A stretch of 64,000 nucleotides of DNA, from the NCBI GenBank assembly GCA_965223105.1, contig OZ244987.1:1178001-1242000 (forward strand). Reading direction: 5' to 3'. Below the pieces are notes generated by a model. It was not told the DNA's origin, did not search any database, and was given only the letters and a program-made list of their open reading frames with translations. Within the stretch, counting starts at the first letter, position 1; every line of letters starts with the position of its first letter. The position numbers and the translations under genes were made by a program. This DNA is from JABDMH01 sp965223105. Lineage in GTDB: Bacteria > Bacteroidota > Bacteroidia > Chitinophagales > Saprospiraceae. This document shows, piece after piece, positions 18,295 through 27,807 of the stretch.

Positions 18295-20460
18295 TTATCC
18301 CATCAACGGTAACTCCGTCCGGCGCTCACCAGTGATCCGCCGTAAGGCATTTCCCAACGCTGCCCCAATGGGACCAAGAGGCGGCTCGCCAACCGGTAGC
18401 GGCACGTCGGACCCTTGAACCAAGTGGACCTCGATTTCGCGGGGTGCATCCCTCATCAAAGCCATACGGTAAGGCCCATAAATGGTGGGATATAATTTCC
18501 CCTTGCGGATACCCATCTTTTCATATAGGGAAGCACTAATACCCATGATGATGGCACTCTCGCATTGGGCTTTAACCAGGTCGGGGTTAACAGCCAGGCC
18601 ACAATCGAATACACAGGTTACCCTGTGAATCTTGATCTGATTTTCAACAAACGATAAGTCGACTACTTGTGCACAAGGGCTACCGCCATCCATGGAGGCG
18701 GCAAAGCCCATAGCACGATTACCGGAAGCCCTATCCTGGTAACTGGATTTTTCTGCCGCAACTTCTATTACTTTTTTAATCCGGGCTTCAATCCCCTTGT
18801 CGGACAAGTTGGATGTCCGAAGATCCACTGGATGTTGACCAGCCTTTAACGCCATTTCATCGATGAAGCTTTCGATGGCAAAGGTATTGGCCAGAAGACC
18901 CAGGCTGCGCCACCAGCTGGTGGCAAAGGGTAAGGTGGTATGCCATTGGACCGCTCGGTGGTTGGGGATTTTTCTGTACATAATGTTTCCACCACGCATA
19001 GCACCTACATCGGTGCCTAGGATTGTATGAAGTGCGGCAGGTAAGACTTGTGAATTGATCGCCACATCACCACTGGCGTAATGGTGTTCCAGCCCCTGGA
19101 GCTTGCCATTATCATTCAATTTACCCCGCAAAATGTGATGGGTGGGAGGACGGAAACTGTCGTGCTGAAATTCTTCCTTACGGGTAAGAAAATACTTGAC
19201 TGGTCGGCCCACATCCTGAGACATGAGTGCAGCCTCCACAGCATGTGAGGTATTGAGTCGGCGGCCAAAACCACCGCCAAGATAAGTGCCAATGATGTTG
19301 ACGTTTTCAATCCCTATACCCAGGGCCTCAGCTACTTGTTTCTGGGTGATACCGATCACCTGAGTAGACAAGATGATGGTAGCACGACCGTCTTTGACTG
19401 AGGCGACAGCTCCATTCGGCTCAATCTGAGCATGTGCTCCAATCGGACTGGAAAATTCCATCGACACCACCTCATCGTCACCCGGATCTAAAGCATCTCC
19501 CTTTTTTTGCGTAATCATCCGCTTACCTTTACCCACCGTAAGCATTGATCTGATCTCTTCTTCTGACCATTGCTTTTGGATATCCCATTCGATTTCTACC
19601 ACCTTCATGGCAGCAAGCGCTTGTGCATAACTCTCAGCTATGACACCTATCCAGTTCTCTTTCTGCATAATCCTGATCACTCCTGGCATCTTCTCAGCAT
19701 TGGTAATGTTGACTGCTTGAATAGTGGCACCGATCTGATCTGACCGGATCACTGTGGCATGCAACATATCAGGCATTTCGGCATCCATTCCAAAAATCGG
19801 GTCTCCCAGGACCTTGGCCCTGAGGTCGATCCTTTTCACGGGTCTGCCCACACTTTGATAAGATGAGACGGGTCGCAGTTGAGGGGTTTTGGCCAGGACC
19901 CATTCGGTTACATTTTGAGCGACCTCGGCATAGGTCATACTTTTGCCACCTCCTGTGACAACCCCCTTAGCCGTGGTGATTTCATCCAGGTTGAGCTCCA
20001 TTTGATTGGCAGATTCTGCCTTGATGGTTTCTCGCATCGTGGCCGCCATTTTCCGCAAGGGTTGCCAAAGTTGGGCAATGGACAAACTACCACCGGTGCT
20101 CAGCGCATCCACGACCCCAGTACTGGTGTCAGCTGCAGTTACTACGATTTGATCGACGTCGACGTCTAATTCATCTGCCACAATTTGTGCCAGACCCGTA
20201 AAGGTGCCCTGGCCCATTTCCACTTTGGGAGAATGAAGAAGCACCAGGTTGTCTTTGGTGATTTCAAACCATAGATTTGCTTTGGTGCCGCTGCCATAGT
20301 AAGGCACTACCAGTGTCTCGGCCAACTCTAACGACATTCGTCGCAAAGGGTTCCTAAATACATAAGTTCCCACCGCAAGGACACCCATGGTACCCAGCCC
20401 GCCGCGGATAAGGAACTTACGACGAGAAGATTTTTTCTTTTTTGGCTGCTGCCCGGTCAT
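18295..20460 (-). CDS. iorB: Isoquinoline 1-oxidoreductase-type molybdopterin subunit
   Basis: This is the 721-residue large subunit of a xanthine-oxidase-family molybdenum hydroxylase. It starts with a Tat signal (KKKKSSRRKFLIRGG), so it is exported folded to the periplasm. Cofactor-binding features include MGQGTFTGLAQIVADELDVD, the glycine-rich GTYLGGGFGRRLN and, near the C-terminus, VGEPPLGPIGAAL, whose Glu is the family's general base. The length is typical of single-chain IorB-like proteins. It is the last gene of an operon with the iron-sulfur subunit (59 bp upstream) and a dihaem cytochrome. The substrate is unknown; related enzymes oxidise N-heterocycles or aldehydes. No molybdenum-insertion chaperone of the XdhC type is visible here. 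Confidence 0.9.
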   Translation of the reverse strand: MTGQQPKKKKSSRRKFLIRGGLGTMGVLAVGTYVFRNPLRRMSLELAETLVVPYYGSGTKANLWFEITKDNLVLLHSPKVEMGQGTFTGLAQIVADELDVDVDQIVVTAADTSTGVVDALSTGGSLSIAQLWQPLRKMAATMRETIKAESANQMELNLDEITTAKGVVTGGGKSMTYAEVAQNVTEWVLAKTPQLRPVSSYQSVGRPVKRIDLRAKVLGDPIFGMDAEMPDMLHATVIRSDQIGATIQAVNITNAEKMPGVIRIMQKENWIGVIAESYAQALAAMKVVEIEWDIQKQWSEEEIRSMLTVGKGKRMITQKKGDALDPGDDEVVSMEFSSPIGAHAQIEPNGAVASVKDGRATIILSTQVIGITQKQVAEALGIGIENVNIIGTYLGGGFGRRLNTSHAVEAALMSQDVGRPVKYFLTRKEEFQHDSFRPPTHHILRGKLNDNGKLQGLEHHYASGDVAINSQVLPAALHTILGTDVGAMRGGNIMYRKIPNHRAVQWHTTLPFATSWWRSLGLLANTFAIESFIDEMALKAGQHPVDLRTSNLSDKGIEARIKKVIEVAAEKSSYQDRASGNRAMGFAASMDGGSPCAQVVDLSFVENQIKIHRVTCVFDCGLAVNPDLVKAQCESAIIMGISASLYEKMGIRKGKLYPTIYGPYRMALMRDAPREIEVHLVQGSDVPLPVGEPPLGPIGAALGNALRRITGERRTELPLMG

Positions 20461-20519
20461 TTAGTTATGTGGTTTGGTGGTGAAGTTGAACAGATTTTGA
20501 AGACATGTGCAGTGATATT

Positions 20520-20987
20520 TCATTTCATACTATTGTTGATCTCGGCAGCCCGTTTAACAGCTTTTCGCATCCGGTAATAGGTACCACACCGGCAGATATT
20601 AATGATATTGTTGTCAATCTCATCGTCGGTCGGATTGGGAATTTTATCCAACAAAGCAACGGTAGCCATGATGAATCCTGGCTGGCAATAACCACATTGC
20701 GGCACCACCTCTTCCATCCAAGCCTGTTGTACGGGATGTAGATCATCGCCTTGGCTTAAACCTTCCAAAGTGACTATACTCTTACCTTCGGCAAATTTTG
20801 CTGCATAAGAACAAGATCGGATGGCTTCACCCTCTATCAAGACCGTGCAAGCTCCACAGGCAGCCTTTCCACAGCCATACTTTGTACCTTTTAAGTTAAG
20901 TACATCGCGGATGATCCATACTAGGGGAGTACGGCCATCGGCATCAATTGAACGTGATTTTCCATTGATGTTGAAGGTGATTTTCAA
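20520..20987 (-). CDS. iorA: (2Fe-2S)-binding subunit of the molybdenum hydroxylase
   Basis: This 155-residue protein has the two-cluster layout of xanthine-oxidase small subunits. The plant-ferredoxin-type cluster is carried by Cys39, 44, 47 and 59 (GCGKAACGAC), and the helical-domain cluster by Cys98, 101, 132 and 134 (QCGYCQPGF, ICRCGTY). It passes electrons from the molybdenum centre of the 20460 gene product to an acceptor, here plausibly the cytochrome encoded just upstream. It has no signal of its own, so it presumably crosses the membrane with the Tat-bearing large subunit. The frame has no ATG at its start; the codon at 20987 is TTG, chosen because it gives the complete family N-terminus. 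Confidence 0.9.
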   Translation of the reverse strand: MKITFNINGKSRSIDADGRTPLVWIIRDVLNLKGTKYGCGKAACGACTVLIEGEAIRSCSYAAKFAEGKSIVTLEGLSQGDDLHPVQQAWMEEVVPQCGYCQPGFIMATVALLDKIPNPTDDEIDNNIINICRCGTYYRMRKAVKRAAEINNSMK

Positions 20988-21057
20988 AGTCTTATTTGTT
21001 ATTTGATTACGAATTTAATCAGCTGATGGCAATTAATTCCAAATGGTCAGCAGCTAT

Positions 21058-21684
21058 TCATTCCCCAGGTATTGCAGCTCCTGTACTTACCCAGTCTTTT
21101 ACGGCTTGAATAAAGTCTTCCTTTGAAACCGGTGGTTTTTCGCGCTCGCGTCCCTCATGGTCAATGCCGGGGTCAAAAGCCCACAAGACCAGTTTGTCCT
21201 CAGTGAGATGTCTTTGGATCTCCGCCAGTGATCTTCCACCATTGCGAACGGGATCCAACATAGCTTGGGCAATTTCCACCCTGCTCAGTCCAACCCAGCC
21301 CATACTTCTAGGTGCTAGATGCCAGTGGGGTGCTCCTGGCACTCCTGAAAAGCTATTGTTTTCTTCTTGGTGACAAGTTTCACATTTCAGCACTTCCAAT
21401 CCATGGTTATTGGGTCCCCTCTGTACTTCGAAATGGTGCATATGCATATCTTCTCCCTGTCGCGGACGGTTGTCTGAGGGATGACAGTTCAGGCACCTCT
21501 TATGTGATAACACCTTCATCATAATGTCAAAAGGAGATTCTTCACTTTGACCTGCCACATTGGTTCCTTCTGATGTTACTGCTCGGACCACATTTCGAGC
21601 ATCGAAGAAGAAGACACCAAGGACAACTGTCATTACAGGCAGCAATGATAGGATGGGATTATGGACCGTCTCACTTGTATTCAT
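21058..21684 (-). CDS. Membrane-anchored dihaem c-type cytochrome
   Basis: About 208 residues follow the ATG at 21684 (a TTG at 21696 would add four). An N-terminal hydrophobic segment (LSLLPVMTVVLGVFFF) anchors or exports it. There are two c-type haem sites, CLNCH at residues 64-68 and CETCH at 101-105. The gene is the first of an operon with the Fe-S and molybdopterin subunits of the hydroxylase, 70 bp upstream of the former. It is therefore inferred to be the periplasmic electron acceptor that links substrate oxidation to the respiratory chain. Cytochromes commonly accompany Tat-exported IorAB-like enzymes. Confidence 0.82.
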   Translation of the reverse strand: MNTSETVHNPILSLLPVMTVVLGVFFFDARNVVRAVTSEGTNVAGQSEESPFDIMMKVLSHKRCLNCHPSDNRPRQGEDMHMHHFEVQRGPNNHGLEVLKCETCHQEENNSFSGVPGAPHWHLAPRSMGWVGLSRVEIAQAMLDPVRNGGRSLAEIQRHLTEDKLVLWAFDPGIDHEGREREKPPVSKEDFIQAVKDWVSTGAAIPGE

Positions 21685-21935
21685 CTTTTGCCACAATTTA
21701 GCTAGAAATCATCATTCCTACTTACTATCTTCCCAGTAATAAATGGTTTAGAAGAAGGCTTCTTTACCATGACCTGATGCATAAGGAATAGTGAGGGCCT
21801 TGAGATCAATGATGTATTTTAGAAAATCATTTTAAATAAGGCCACTTACTTGATCAAGTATTATTCAGCATTGGATCGTTATCAAGATCGTCGCCTGCTG
21901 TCTTTATTGGCCGACTATTTGCGAGTGCCCAATAA

Positions 21936-23285
21936 ATGTTAACACTAGTGAAACTCATAATTATTCTTATACTAATATGCATATGCCCAATCTACCGCCA
22001 TACTTGTTATGCTCAAAAAGAACGAATTATTGGGATGTATGAAGGGTACAGGATTGAATTTTTCAATTCAGAATATGTGCTTAAAATTATAGATGCGAGA
22101 GCAGATAAGCATTTTATCGGAATTATATTAAGGGGCAGTAAATATAAACCCAAGAAGGTATTACTCAATAAGCCACTGGCTTCAACCGTCCAAAAGTTAA
22201 TCTATCAAAGCAAAATAGAAGGAAAGGATCCAGTACTCTATCTAAAGATTTTGAAGCTTGAAATTAGTGAGTATAAGACCTCGGGAGTCGTGTCGAGGTG
22301 TGAAATGGTCGCTGATTTTATTGTAGATGATCATGAGCAATTAAAATTGGTTGATCAGAAATCCTATGTAATTAATGAACCCGGAGGCAAGAGCTTGGTA
22401 GCACATAGGAGAAACCTAATTAGATTAATTCAACAGGCGCTCGATGACTTCGATGAAGAAAATTTCAGCCAACAAGTCCTTCTAAATCACGATGACTTGT
22501 TCACTCGGGAAAAGTATCTACTTGAGCCTTATCCAATCCAACATCCGAATACTAGGTTAGAACCAGGCCTTTATCAGAGTGTCCTTGACTTCAGAGAAAA
22601 TGCACCCTCTGTGAAAGATGGCTATCTGGTTGATTGGAATCCTAACTCTACTCGCGATCGGATTCGGGTGAAAATTAGATCAGACAGCACCCACAGGATG
22701 ATCAAGAACCTCTGGGGATTTAGCGATGGCATCAATTCTTATATTAATTTGGGTGGCTCCTATCATTTGATTGAGCGGATAAAGAAGGGCGATTTTGAAT
22801 TTAAGGTGGATGCTAGATACTATAGCTTGATTGCGTCAATAGTGGGTATTGGGGTTGGTGGTCTGCTGGGTGGAGTAATTGCTGCAACAACCATGAGACG
22901 CGATTCCTTCGAATTTCAGATAGATTTGGTAACTGGTAACCTTCTTCTATTGGAAGATGTACGTCCGAGCAAATGGACTTTTCTTCGTAACTCAAAGGCA
23001 ACTTCGAGTGGTATCCTTACGGTAGCCATCAACGGAGTCGAGATCGGAACATTAGAACACAATAAATCCATGTTTGTCACTGAAGTTCCTAATTCGATTG
23101 AAATCGGAGAGATATCAATTGTCGAGAATGGCCTTATAAATCCTATACAAGTAAAAAACCTAGAAGGCAAGAATCGCTTCTTCCTCATTGAAAGGAAAGG
23201 TAATGATATCGAGATTAGAGAACTGCGAGGTCAGCAAGCTGATTACCATATCGGTAAAATAGGGAAGGCTTTACGTAAGCAATGA
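21936..23285 (+). CDS. Exported protein with glycine-zipper membrane segment, function unknown
   Basis: The 449-residue protein begins with a signal peptide (LIIILILICICPIY, then CYAQ). The body is mixed alpha/beta with no recognised family. A single glycine-rich hydrophobic stretch (IVGIGVGGLLGGVIAA) lies near residue 310, which could be a transmembrane or glycine-zipper insertion. The C-terminal 120 residues look like a beta domain (LTVAINGVEIGTL). Proteins of this make-up are common, unnamed envelope proteins of Bacteroidota. It stands alone, with roughly 240 bp before and 490 bp after it. Confidence 0.7.
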   Translation: MLTLVKLIIILILICICPIYRHTCYAQKERIIGMYEGYRIEFFNSEYVLKIIDARADKHFIGIILRGSKYKPKKVLLNKPLASTVQKLIYQSKIEGKDPVLYLKILKLEISEYKTSGVVSRCEMVADFIVDDHEQLKLVDQKSYVINEPGGKSLVAHRRNLIRLIQQALDDFDEENFSQQVLLNHDDLFTREKYLLEPYPIQHPNTRLEPGLYQSVLDFRENAPSVKDGYLVDWNPNSTRDRIRVKIRSDSTHRMIKNLWGFSDGINSYINLGGSYHLIERIKKGDFEFKVDARYYSLIASIVGIGVGGLLGGVIAATTMRRDSFEFQIDLVTGNLLLLEDVRPSKWTFLRNSKATSSGILTVAINGVEIGTLEHNKSMFVTEVPNSIEIGEISIVENGLINPIQVKNLEGKNRFFLIERKGNDIEIRELRGQQADYHIGKIGKALRKQ

Positions 23286-23778
23286 CGGTACAACAATTGA
23301 TGGCGTCTAAGTGCTTGCCCGTTGAGATGATTTTACAGTTTTATATTAAAGTACCTCTTGCCATCGCCCCCGTCAGTGCGCTTTCCAATCGTAACCGATC
23401 CTCAAAACAGCAGCTACAGAGTTACCATGGTCTATGAATACCCTTTGGCATGATTCCTGTATAACTGGTTGATATAACAAAGATAGGAGATTAGGTGTTA
23501 CTTTCCATTGGAATGAAATAGGATCAGGCAACCGTTTGCAGGATTACTAGCGTGCCATGAATCTGATCCCAGGATGAGTATCATCGTGAAACCCTGATGA
23601 TTTCTGCTTAACCATGATCGTATACAAGAGCTGGTTCCATGAAACTGGTCGGCAATGTTTAAAACCCAACAGTTGTCACTTCTTTCCTGGGGGTTACTAA
23701 TCCTCCTTCAAAATTGATTAATTCTAGAATAATGATTGATTTAGGTGTGAGATAGACCAAAAATATTTTGAAATCAGA
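23286..23778. other. Intergenic, no gene seen
   Basis: About 490 bp between two same-direction hypothetical genes. Short frames exist on both strands but none has protein-like composition or a recognisable motif. No hairpin stands out. Confidence 0.45.
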
Positions 23779-24945
23779 ATGCAGATTGGAAAGACAGTTA
23801 GGCTTTTAGTTTTCATAACAACTACCTCTACAGTATCTGGCCAACCGAACGGTTTCGAAGGACTCATCATTACACAGGATAGAGATACGATAGAAGGAAC
23901 GGTACAATTTAAAGACCGGGAACGCAATCCTGAATATATCGATTTCATAAAGGATGGGGAATCTGTGAGATATTTTCCTGAACAACTGCTCGAATTTGAA
24001 AAAAGAAATGCAATGCGGTTTTCATCTGGCCATCTGAAGTATTGTACAAATCCACATAAACTCAACAGGCTATCCGACAGTGAAAACATCTTATGGACGG
24101 AGCGCTGGGTTTTTCTGAGAGTTTTAATTGAAGGAGAACTCAATCTCTATGAGTTTGTAGATGATGATTCCAAATTGCATCTCGTCATTGGAACCCAATC
24201 CGGAGAATTGATTGATCTGCTGGAGTTCAGATATGAGGCGGACGGAGACATAGGAGTAATTGCTAGGTATCGGACTCAATTGAAGCAAGTTATGCACGAT
24301 TGCCGGGAAATATTTCGGCAGATTGATGGGTTGCCATTCAACCAGTCTAGCATTATACGAATCGTCAAAGAATATCACCAATGCCAGGGAGTAGACATTG
24401 CATATGAGGATGTCTCGAATATGATTGGCTTATCGATCTCTTTGCAAGCTGGCATGACATCAGTGAACCATTTTATCAGTGGAGAAAAGACCGTAGATGG
24501 TTACGAAGCTGCAAGTGCAGAGATAGATGTCGAATTTATTTTACCCAGGAGCGATAGATTATGGATGCTTTTTTCTGGATTGGGATTTCGAAGGTATCAT
24601 GTTCCGCTCAGTAGGATTTTAGAGAGAGACCAGACCTTAAATTATCTAAGACTTAACACAGGGTTCAAAAGGATTTTGGTGAATAAGGCCTGGAGACTGG
24701 ATTTCTCTGCGGGTATTACAAATTCAACATTGTTGAATAGCGATGGGGATGAGTTGAGGTCCTACGAGCAGGGTTGGTTGGTGGGAATTGGGATACGTAG
24801 GAAAAGAGCCAGGTTTGATTTCAAGTACGAAGTCAGCAATGGCTATTCATTATTTGATGGAATTTCCACCAAAGTTCAAACGTATTTCATCATGTTAGGT
24901 TATGTCTTGTTTGAAAATGCAATTACCAGGCAGGGGAAGAAGTGA
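23779..24945 (+). CDS. Exported protein with C-terminal beta-barrel-like region
   Basis: The 388-residue protein has an N-terminal signal (LLVFITTTSTVSGQ). The first ~120 residues hold a motif common in Bacteroidota envelope proteins: GLIITQDRDTIEGTVQFKDRERNP followed by FPEQLLEFE. The second half alternates hydrophobic and polar residues with aromatic strand ends (RLDFSAGITNSTLL, RFDFKYEVSNGYSLF, YFIMLGYVLF), which fits an outer-membrane beta-barrel of about eight strands. The function is unknown. It is a single gene with no operon partner. ATG 23779 puts the signal peptide at the start. Confidence 0.7.
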   Translation: MQIGKTVRLLVFITTTSTVSGQPNGFEGLIITQDRDTIEGTVQFKDRERNPEYIDFIKDGESVRYFPEQLLEFEKRNAMRFSSGHLKYCTNPHKLNRLSDSENILWTERWVFLRVLIEGELNLYEFVDDDSKLHLVIGTQSGELIDLLEFRYEADGDIGVIARYRTQLKQVMHDCREIFRQIDGLPFNQSSIIRIVKEYHQCQGVDIAYEDVSNMIGLSISLQAGMTSVNHFISGEKTVDGYEAASAEIDVEFILPRSDRLWMLFSGLGFRRYHVPLSRILERDQTLNYLRLNTGFKRILVNKAWRLDFSAGITNSTLLNSDGDELRSYEQGWLVGIGIRRKRARFDFKYEVSNGYSLFDGISTKVQTYFIMLGYVLFENAITRQGKK

Positions 24946-25197
24946 GTGGAAAGAGACTGGTGTACTTTTCTCTGGAAATCGATCCTTCTAGAAACGTCAC
25001 AGCAGCAATGATTATGGCATCATGCAATTATTAAGAAATGCGATTTACTCAGCCATTTATTGAATATTTGGATGTATTCAAAGTAAATTGAGCTTACTTT
25101 TCGAAGCATTGTTTTTCTAGCTGGTAAGGCTACACTGATAATTTTAGTTCCAATTTGCACAGAGTCATCTCTATCTTAAAAAAAAACTGTAGGATTG

Positions 25198-26382
25198 ATG
25201 AAAAGATTAGCCATGATACTATTTGTTATCGGATGGATGTTTATCACGTCAGGCATCGCACAATCGTCTTCCGGGGAACTCCAATTTTCCTATGAGATCG
25301 AGCAGAAAATTGCTGAAGGCCAGATGCGTATCCCGACAGCAAGCTATTGGTATACCTTTACTGGCAATTATCCACAAGCGATTGCGACCTACGATGTTGA
25401 GGTCTGGTGGGGAGTGGATACGATTGATGTTAGTGGATACAGGGTTGAACCAGCTTTGGGCAAAATTGTCCAGGAGGCTCGGGACAGGCGCATCGTCATC
25501 ATCAGTGATCGGTCACACTTGAAACCCCAACATCGGATTTTTGCCAAGCAGATCATCGACTCCTTGGCTGGTTACGGCTTTAATCATTTGGGCATTGAAA
25601 CGCTGGCATCCGATCTAAAGCATGAACAGCAGTTGCGGGATTCCTCACTAAACGAAAGGGGGTACCCATTATTTGGGCTGAGTGGCTATTATTCCAAAGA
25701 ACCACAAATGGCAGAGCTTATAAGGAGTGCGAAACGTAATCAGTACACTATTTTTGGATACGAAGAGGAGCAGACGCAACAGAATGATCGAGATGAAAAC
25801 CATGCCGATAATGTCATTCAATACTTAACCGATACTGATGCGGAAAAGATCATCCTCCTCTGTGGCTGGCATCATGCCATCGAGTCGGATCTCCTGAAAA
25901 AGGGAAAATCTTATTGGATGGCAAAGCGGTTAAAAGACAGAGTGGGCACCGATCCACTCACCATCTATCAAGATAACTTTACCGAGAAGATAGTCTTTGA
26001 CGAGCACGATCTTCTTTTCTCGATTAAAGGCACTACTCCATTGGCATTTGTTGATCATAAGGGTCAGGTAGTCCGGTTGACCGACCATGTCGATATTGAA
26101 GTGATCCATCCCAAGACCAGATATATCAATGGAAGGCCACACTGGCTCTATCAGAGTGATCTTCATAAGTCGTATGCAGTCGATAAGGATTGGATTGAGA
26201 TCGATTATCCCGTGTTTCTGATGGCTTACAATATGGAGGAAGGATCTGCCAGCACAGCAGTAGACATTATCGAAATGAAAGATAGGTTTGACCAGAAATC
26301 CCTCATCTTAACACCGGGAAAGTACCTACTGGTCGTCGACAATAAGGAGCGGAGGCAGGAAAAGGAAATTACTATAGAGTGA
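25198..26382 (+). CDS. Exported TIKI/ChaN-like fold protein (putative)
   Basis: The 394-residue protein has a signal peptide (LAMILFVIGWMFITSGIAQ). The central part carries a pattern reminiscent of the TIKI/ChaN/erythromycin-esterase-like superfamily: an early SDRSHLKP, then LGIETLASD, FGYEEEQ and a late CGWHHAIESDLLKKG, in the family's order. Such proteins are metal-dependent hydrolases or haem-binding proteins. The last 80 residues form a separate beta domain ending at the stop. I chose the ATG at 25198; a TTG directly before it adds one residue. The assignment rests on motif order only and could be wrong. Confidence 0.65.
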   Translation: MKRLAMILFVIGWMFITSGIAQSSSGELQFSYEIEQKIAEGQMRIPTASYWYTFTGNYPQAIATYDVEVWWGVDTIDVSGYRVEPALGKIVQEARDRRIVIISDRSHLKPQHRIFAKQIIDSLAGYGFNHLGIETLASDLKHEQQLRDSSLNERGYPLFGLSGYYSKEPQMAELIRSAKRNQYTIFGYEEEQTQQNDRDENHADNVIQYLTDTDAEKIILLCGWHHAIESDLLKKGKSYWMAKRLKDRVGTDPLTIYQDNFTEKIVFDEHDLLFSIKGTTPLAFVDHKGQVVRLTDHVDIEVIHPKTRYINGRPHWLYQSDLHKSYAVDKDWIEIDYPVFLMAYNMEEGSASTAVDIIEMKDRFDQKSLILTPGKYLLVVDNKERRQEKEITIE

Positions 26383-26561
26383 AAGGAAGCCGTATGGTGA
26401 ATGGGGCAGAAGATGTTTAGAAGGAAAGGAGGTAATTGGTGGGGACAATTGTAGGGGCATTTTCTATGTTTGTACCAAGCTGTAAGGGCAAATCAGCATT
26501 GATCCTGAAAACGGATCTTTGCACCCTTACTCCGCTGGGAGTTCTTGGAAGTTCCATTCAA

Positions 26562-27512
26562 ATGATCAGAAAAATTTATACCTTTTTTGGAATAACCATT
26601 TTAATTGGGGTTTCCAATTTTTACTGTACACCGAGCAGGGTGCATCAATCGAAGCAGCTACAAGGAAACGACTTAACCTACTTAGGAGTAAACCGACCTG
26701 GCAATATACCAGAAGTCTTTGCATCCGGTATGATTTCAAAACCCGATAGGCATGAGTTCGGATGTACTTTTTCCAGGGATGGCCGGGAGTTGTACTTCGG
26801 TGTCGATAACGATGGCATCATGGAGATCTACGGCACCAGATTAGAAAACGGCTTTTGGACAAGCCAGAAAAAACTGTTTCAGGGAGATACCTTTAGCTAC
26901 AATGACCCCATGTTTTCGCCAGATGATAAACGGCTTTACTTCATTTCGAATCGACCCCTTGAGCCACCAGGCGCTGAAAAGGATGTAGATATATGGTTTA
27001 TTGAAAGAGATGAAGGAGCTTGGTCAAGCCCCATGAACCTGGGACCTGTAATCAACAGTTATCTGAATGAGTATTTTGTTTCATTCGCAGATGATGGAAC
27101 ATTGTATTTTGCCTCTAAAGATAAGGCTGAGGATGCGCCGCGTTATGCTTACGATATCTATCGAGCTGAGTTGACAAAAGACCGCTACGGTTTACCCCAG
27201 AAGTTGCCTGAGGCAATAAATACCAATCGATATGAAGCTGATGTTTGCGTCGCACCTGATGAATCCTACTTAATTTTTTGTTCTATCAGAAGGGATGGAT
27301 ACGGAATGGGAGACTTGTATATCAGTTTTAGAAATAGTGAGGGAAGCTGGACTTCGGCAGTAAATATGGGTTATCCCATCAATACCGATCAACATGAGCT
27401 GTGCCCTTTTTTGAGTAGGGATGGTAAATATTTGTTCTACACCAGCAGTCAGGATATATACTGGGTAAATAGTGGCATAATTGAACAATTTCGTGCGAGA
27501 GCGGAAAACTAA
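26562..27512 (+). CDS. PD40/TolB-type beta-propeller lipoprotein
   Basis: Starting at ATG 26562, the 316-residue protein has a short hydrophobic leader ending in a possible lipobox (GVSNFYC). The mature part consists of repeated WD40-like PD40 blades: FGCTFSRDGRELYFGVD, PMFSPDDKRLYFISNR, VSFADDGTLYFASK, VCVAPDESYLIFC and PFLSRDGKYLFYTS, so five or six blades of a propeller. Such lipoproteins usually act as binding scaffolds in the envelope. A frame beginning at 26436 with a non-ATG codon would put the leader internally, so I rejected it. It follows the TIKI-like gene by about 180 bp on the same strand; a shared transcript is possible but not shown. Confidence 0.78.
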   Translation: MIRKIYTFFGITILIGVSNFYCTPSRVHQSKQLQGNDLTYLGVNRPGNIPEVFASGMISKPDRHEFGCTFSRDGRELYFGVDNDGIMEIYGTRLENGFWTSQKKLFQGDTFSYNDPMFSPDDKRLYFISNRPLEPPGAEKDVDIWFIERDEGAWSSPMNLGPVINSYLNEYFVSFADDGTLYFASKDKAEDAPRYAYDIYRAELTKDRYGLPQKLPEAINTNRYEADVCVAPDESYLIFCSIRRDGYGMGDLYISFRNSEGSWTSAVNMGYPINTDQHELCPFLSRDGKYLFYTSSQDIYWVNSGIIEQFRARAEN

Positions 27513-27807
27513 AAGTATAAACTTCGCAGTTGGCAAGTCCGATGGCTTTCCTCAGGAGCCCATGTAATATAGCGTGGAATTGCAGGCATAACGCTGGCAA
27601 CGACCTGATCTTGCTCTAGTGTTTCAAAACGATATTTGAATTGCTCATCTAGTCATTGTTATATTGCTACAATATTTCAATCTATTTCTACGAATAGGTA
27701 ATTATCCATCAATGCACTATCTGGCTGTCTCTCATCCCATCTTGGGCAAACAGACTCAGATCCCCTGAAGGCCGCCATGGTTGGCGAGAAGGGGATGAGC
27801 TGGATAC

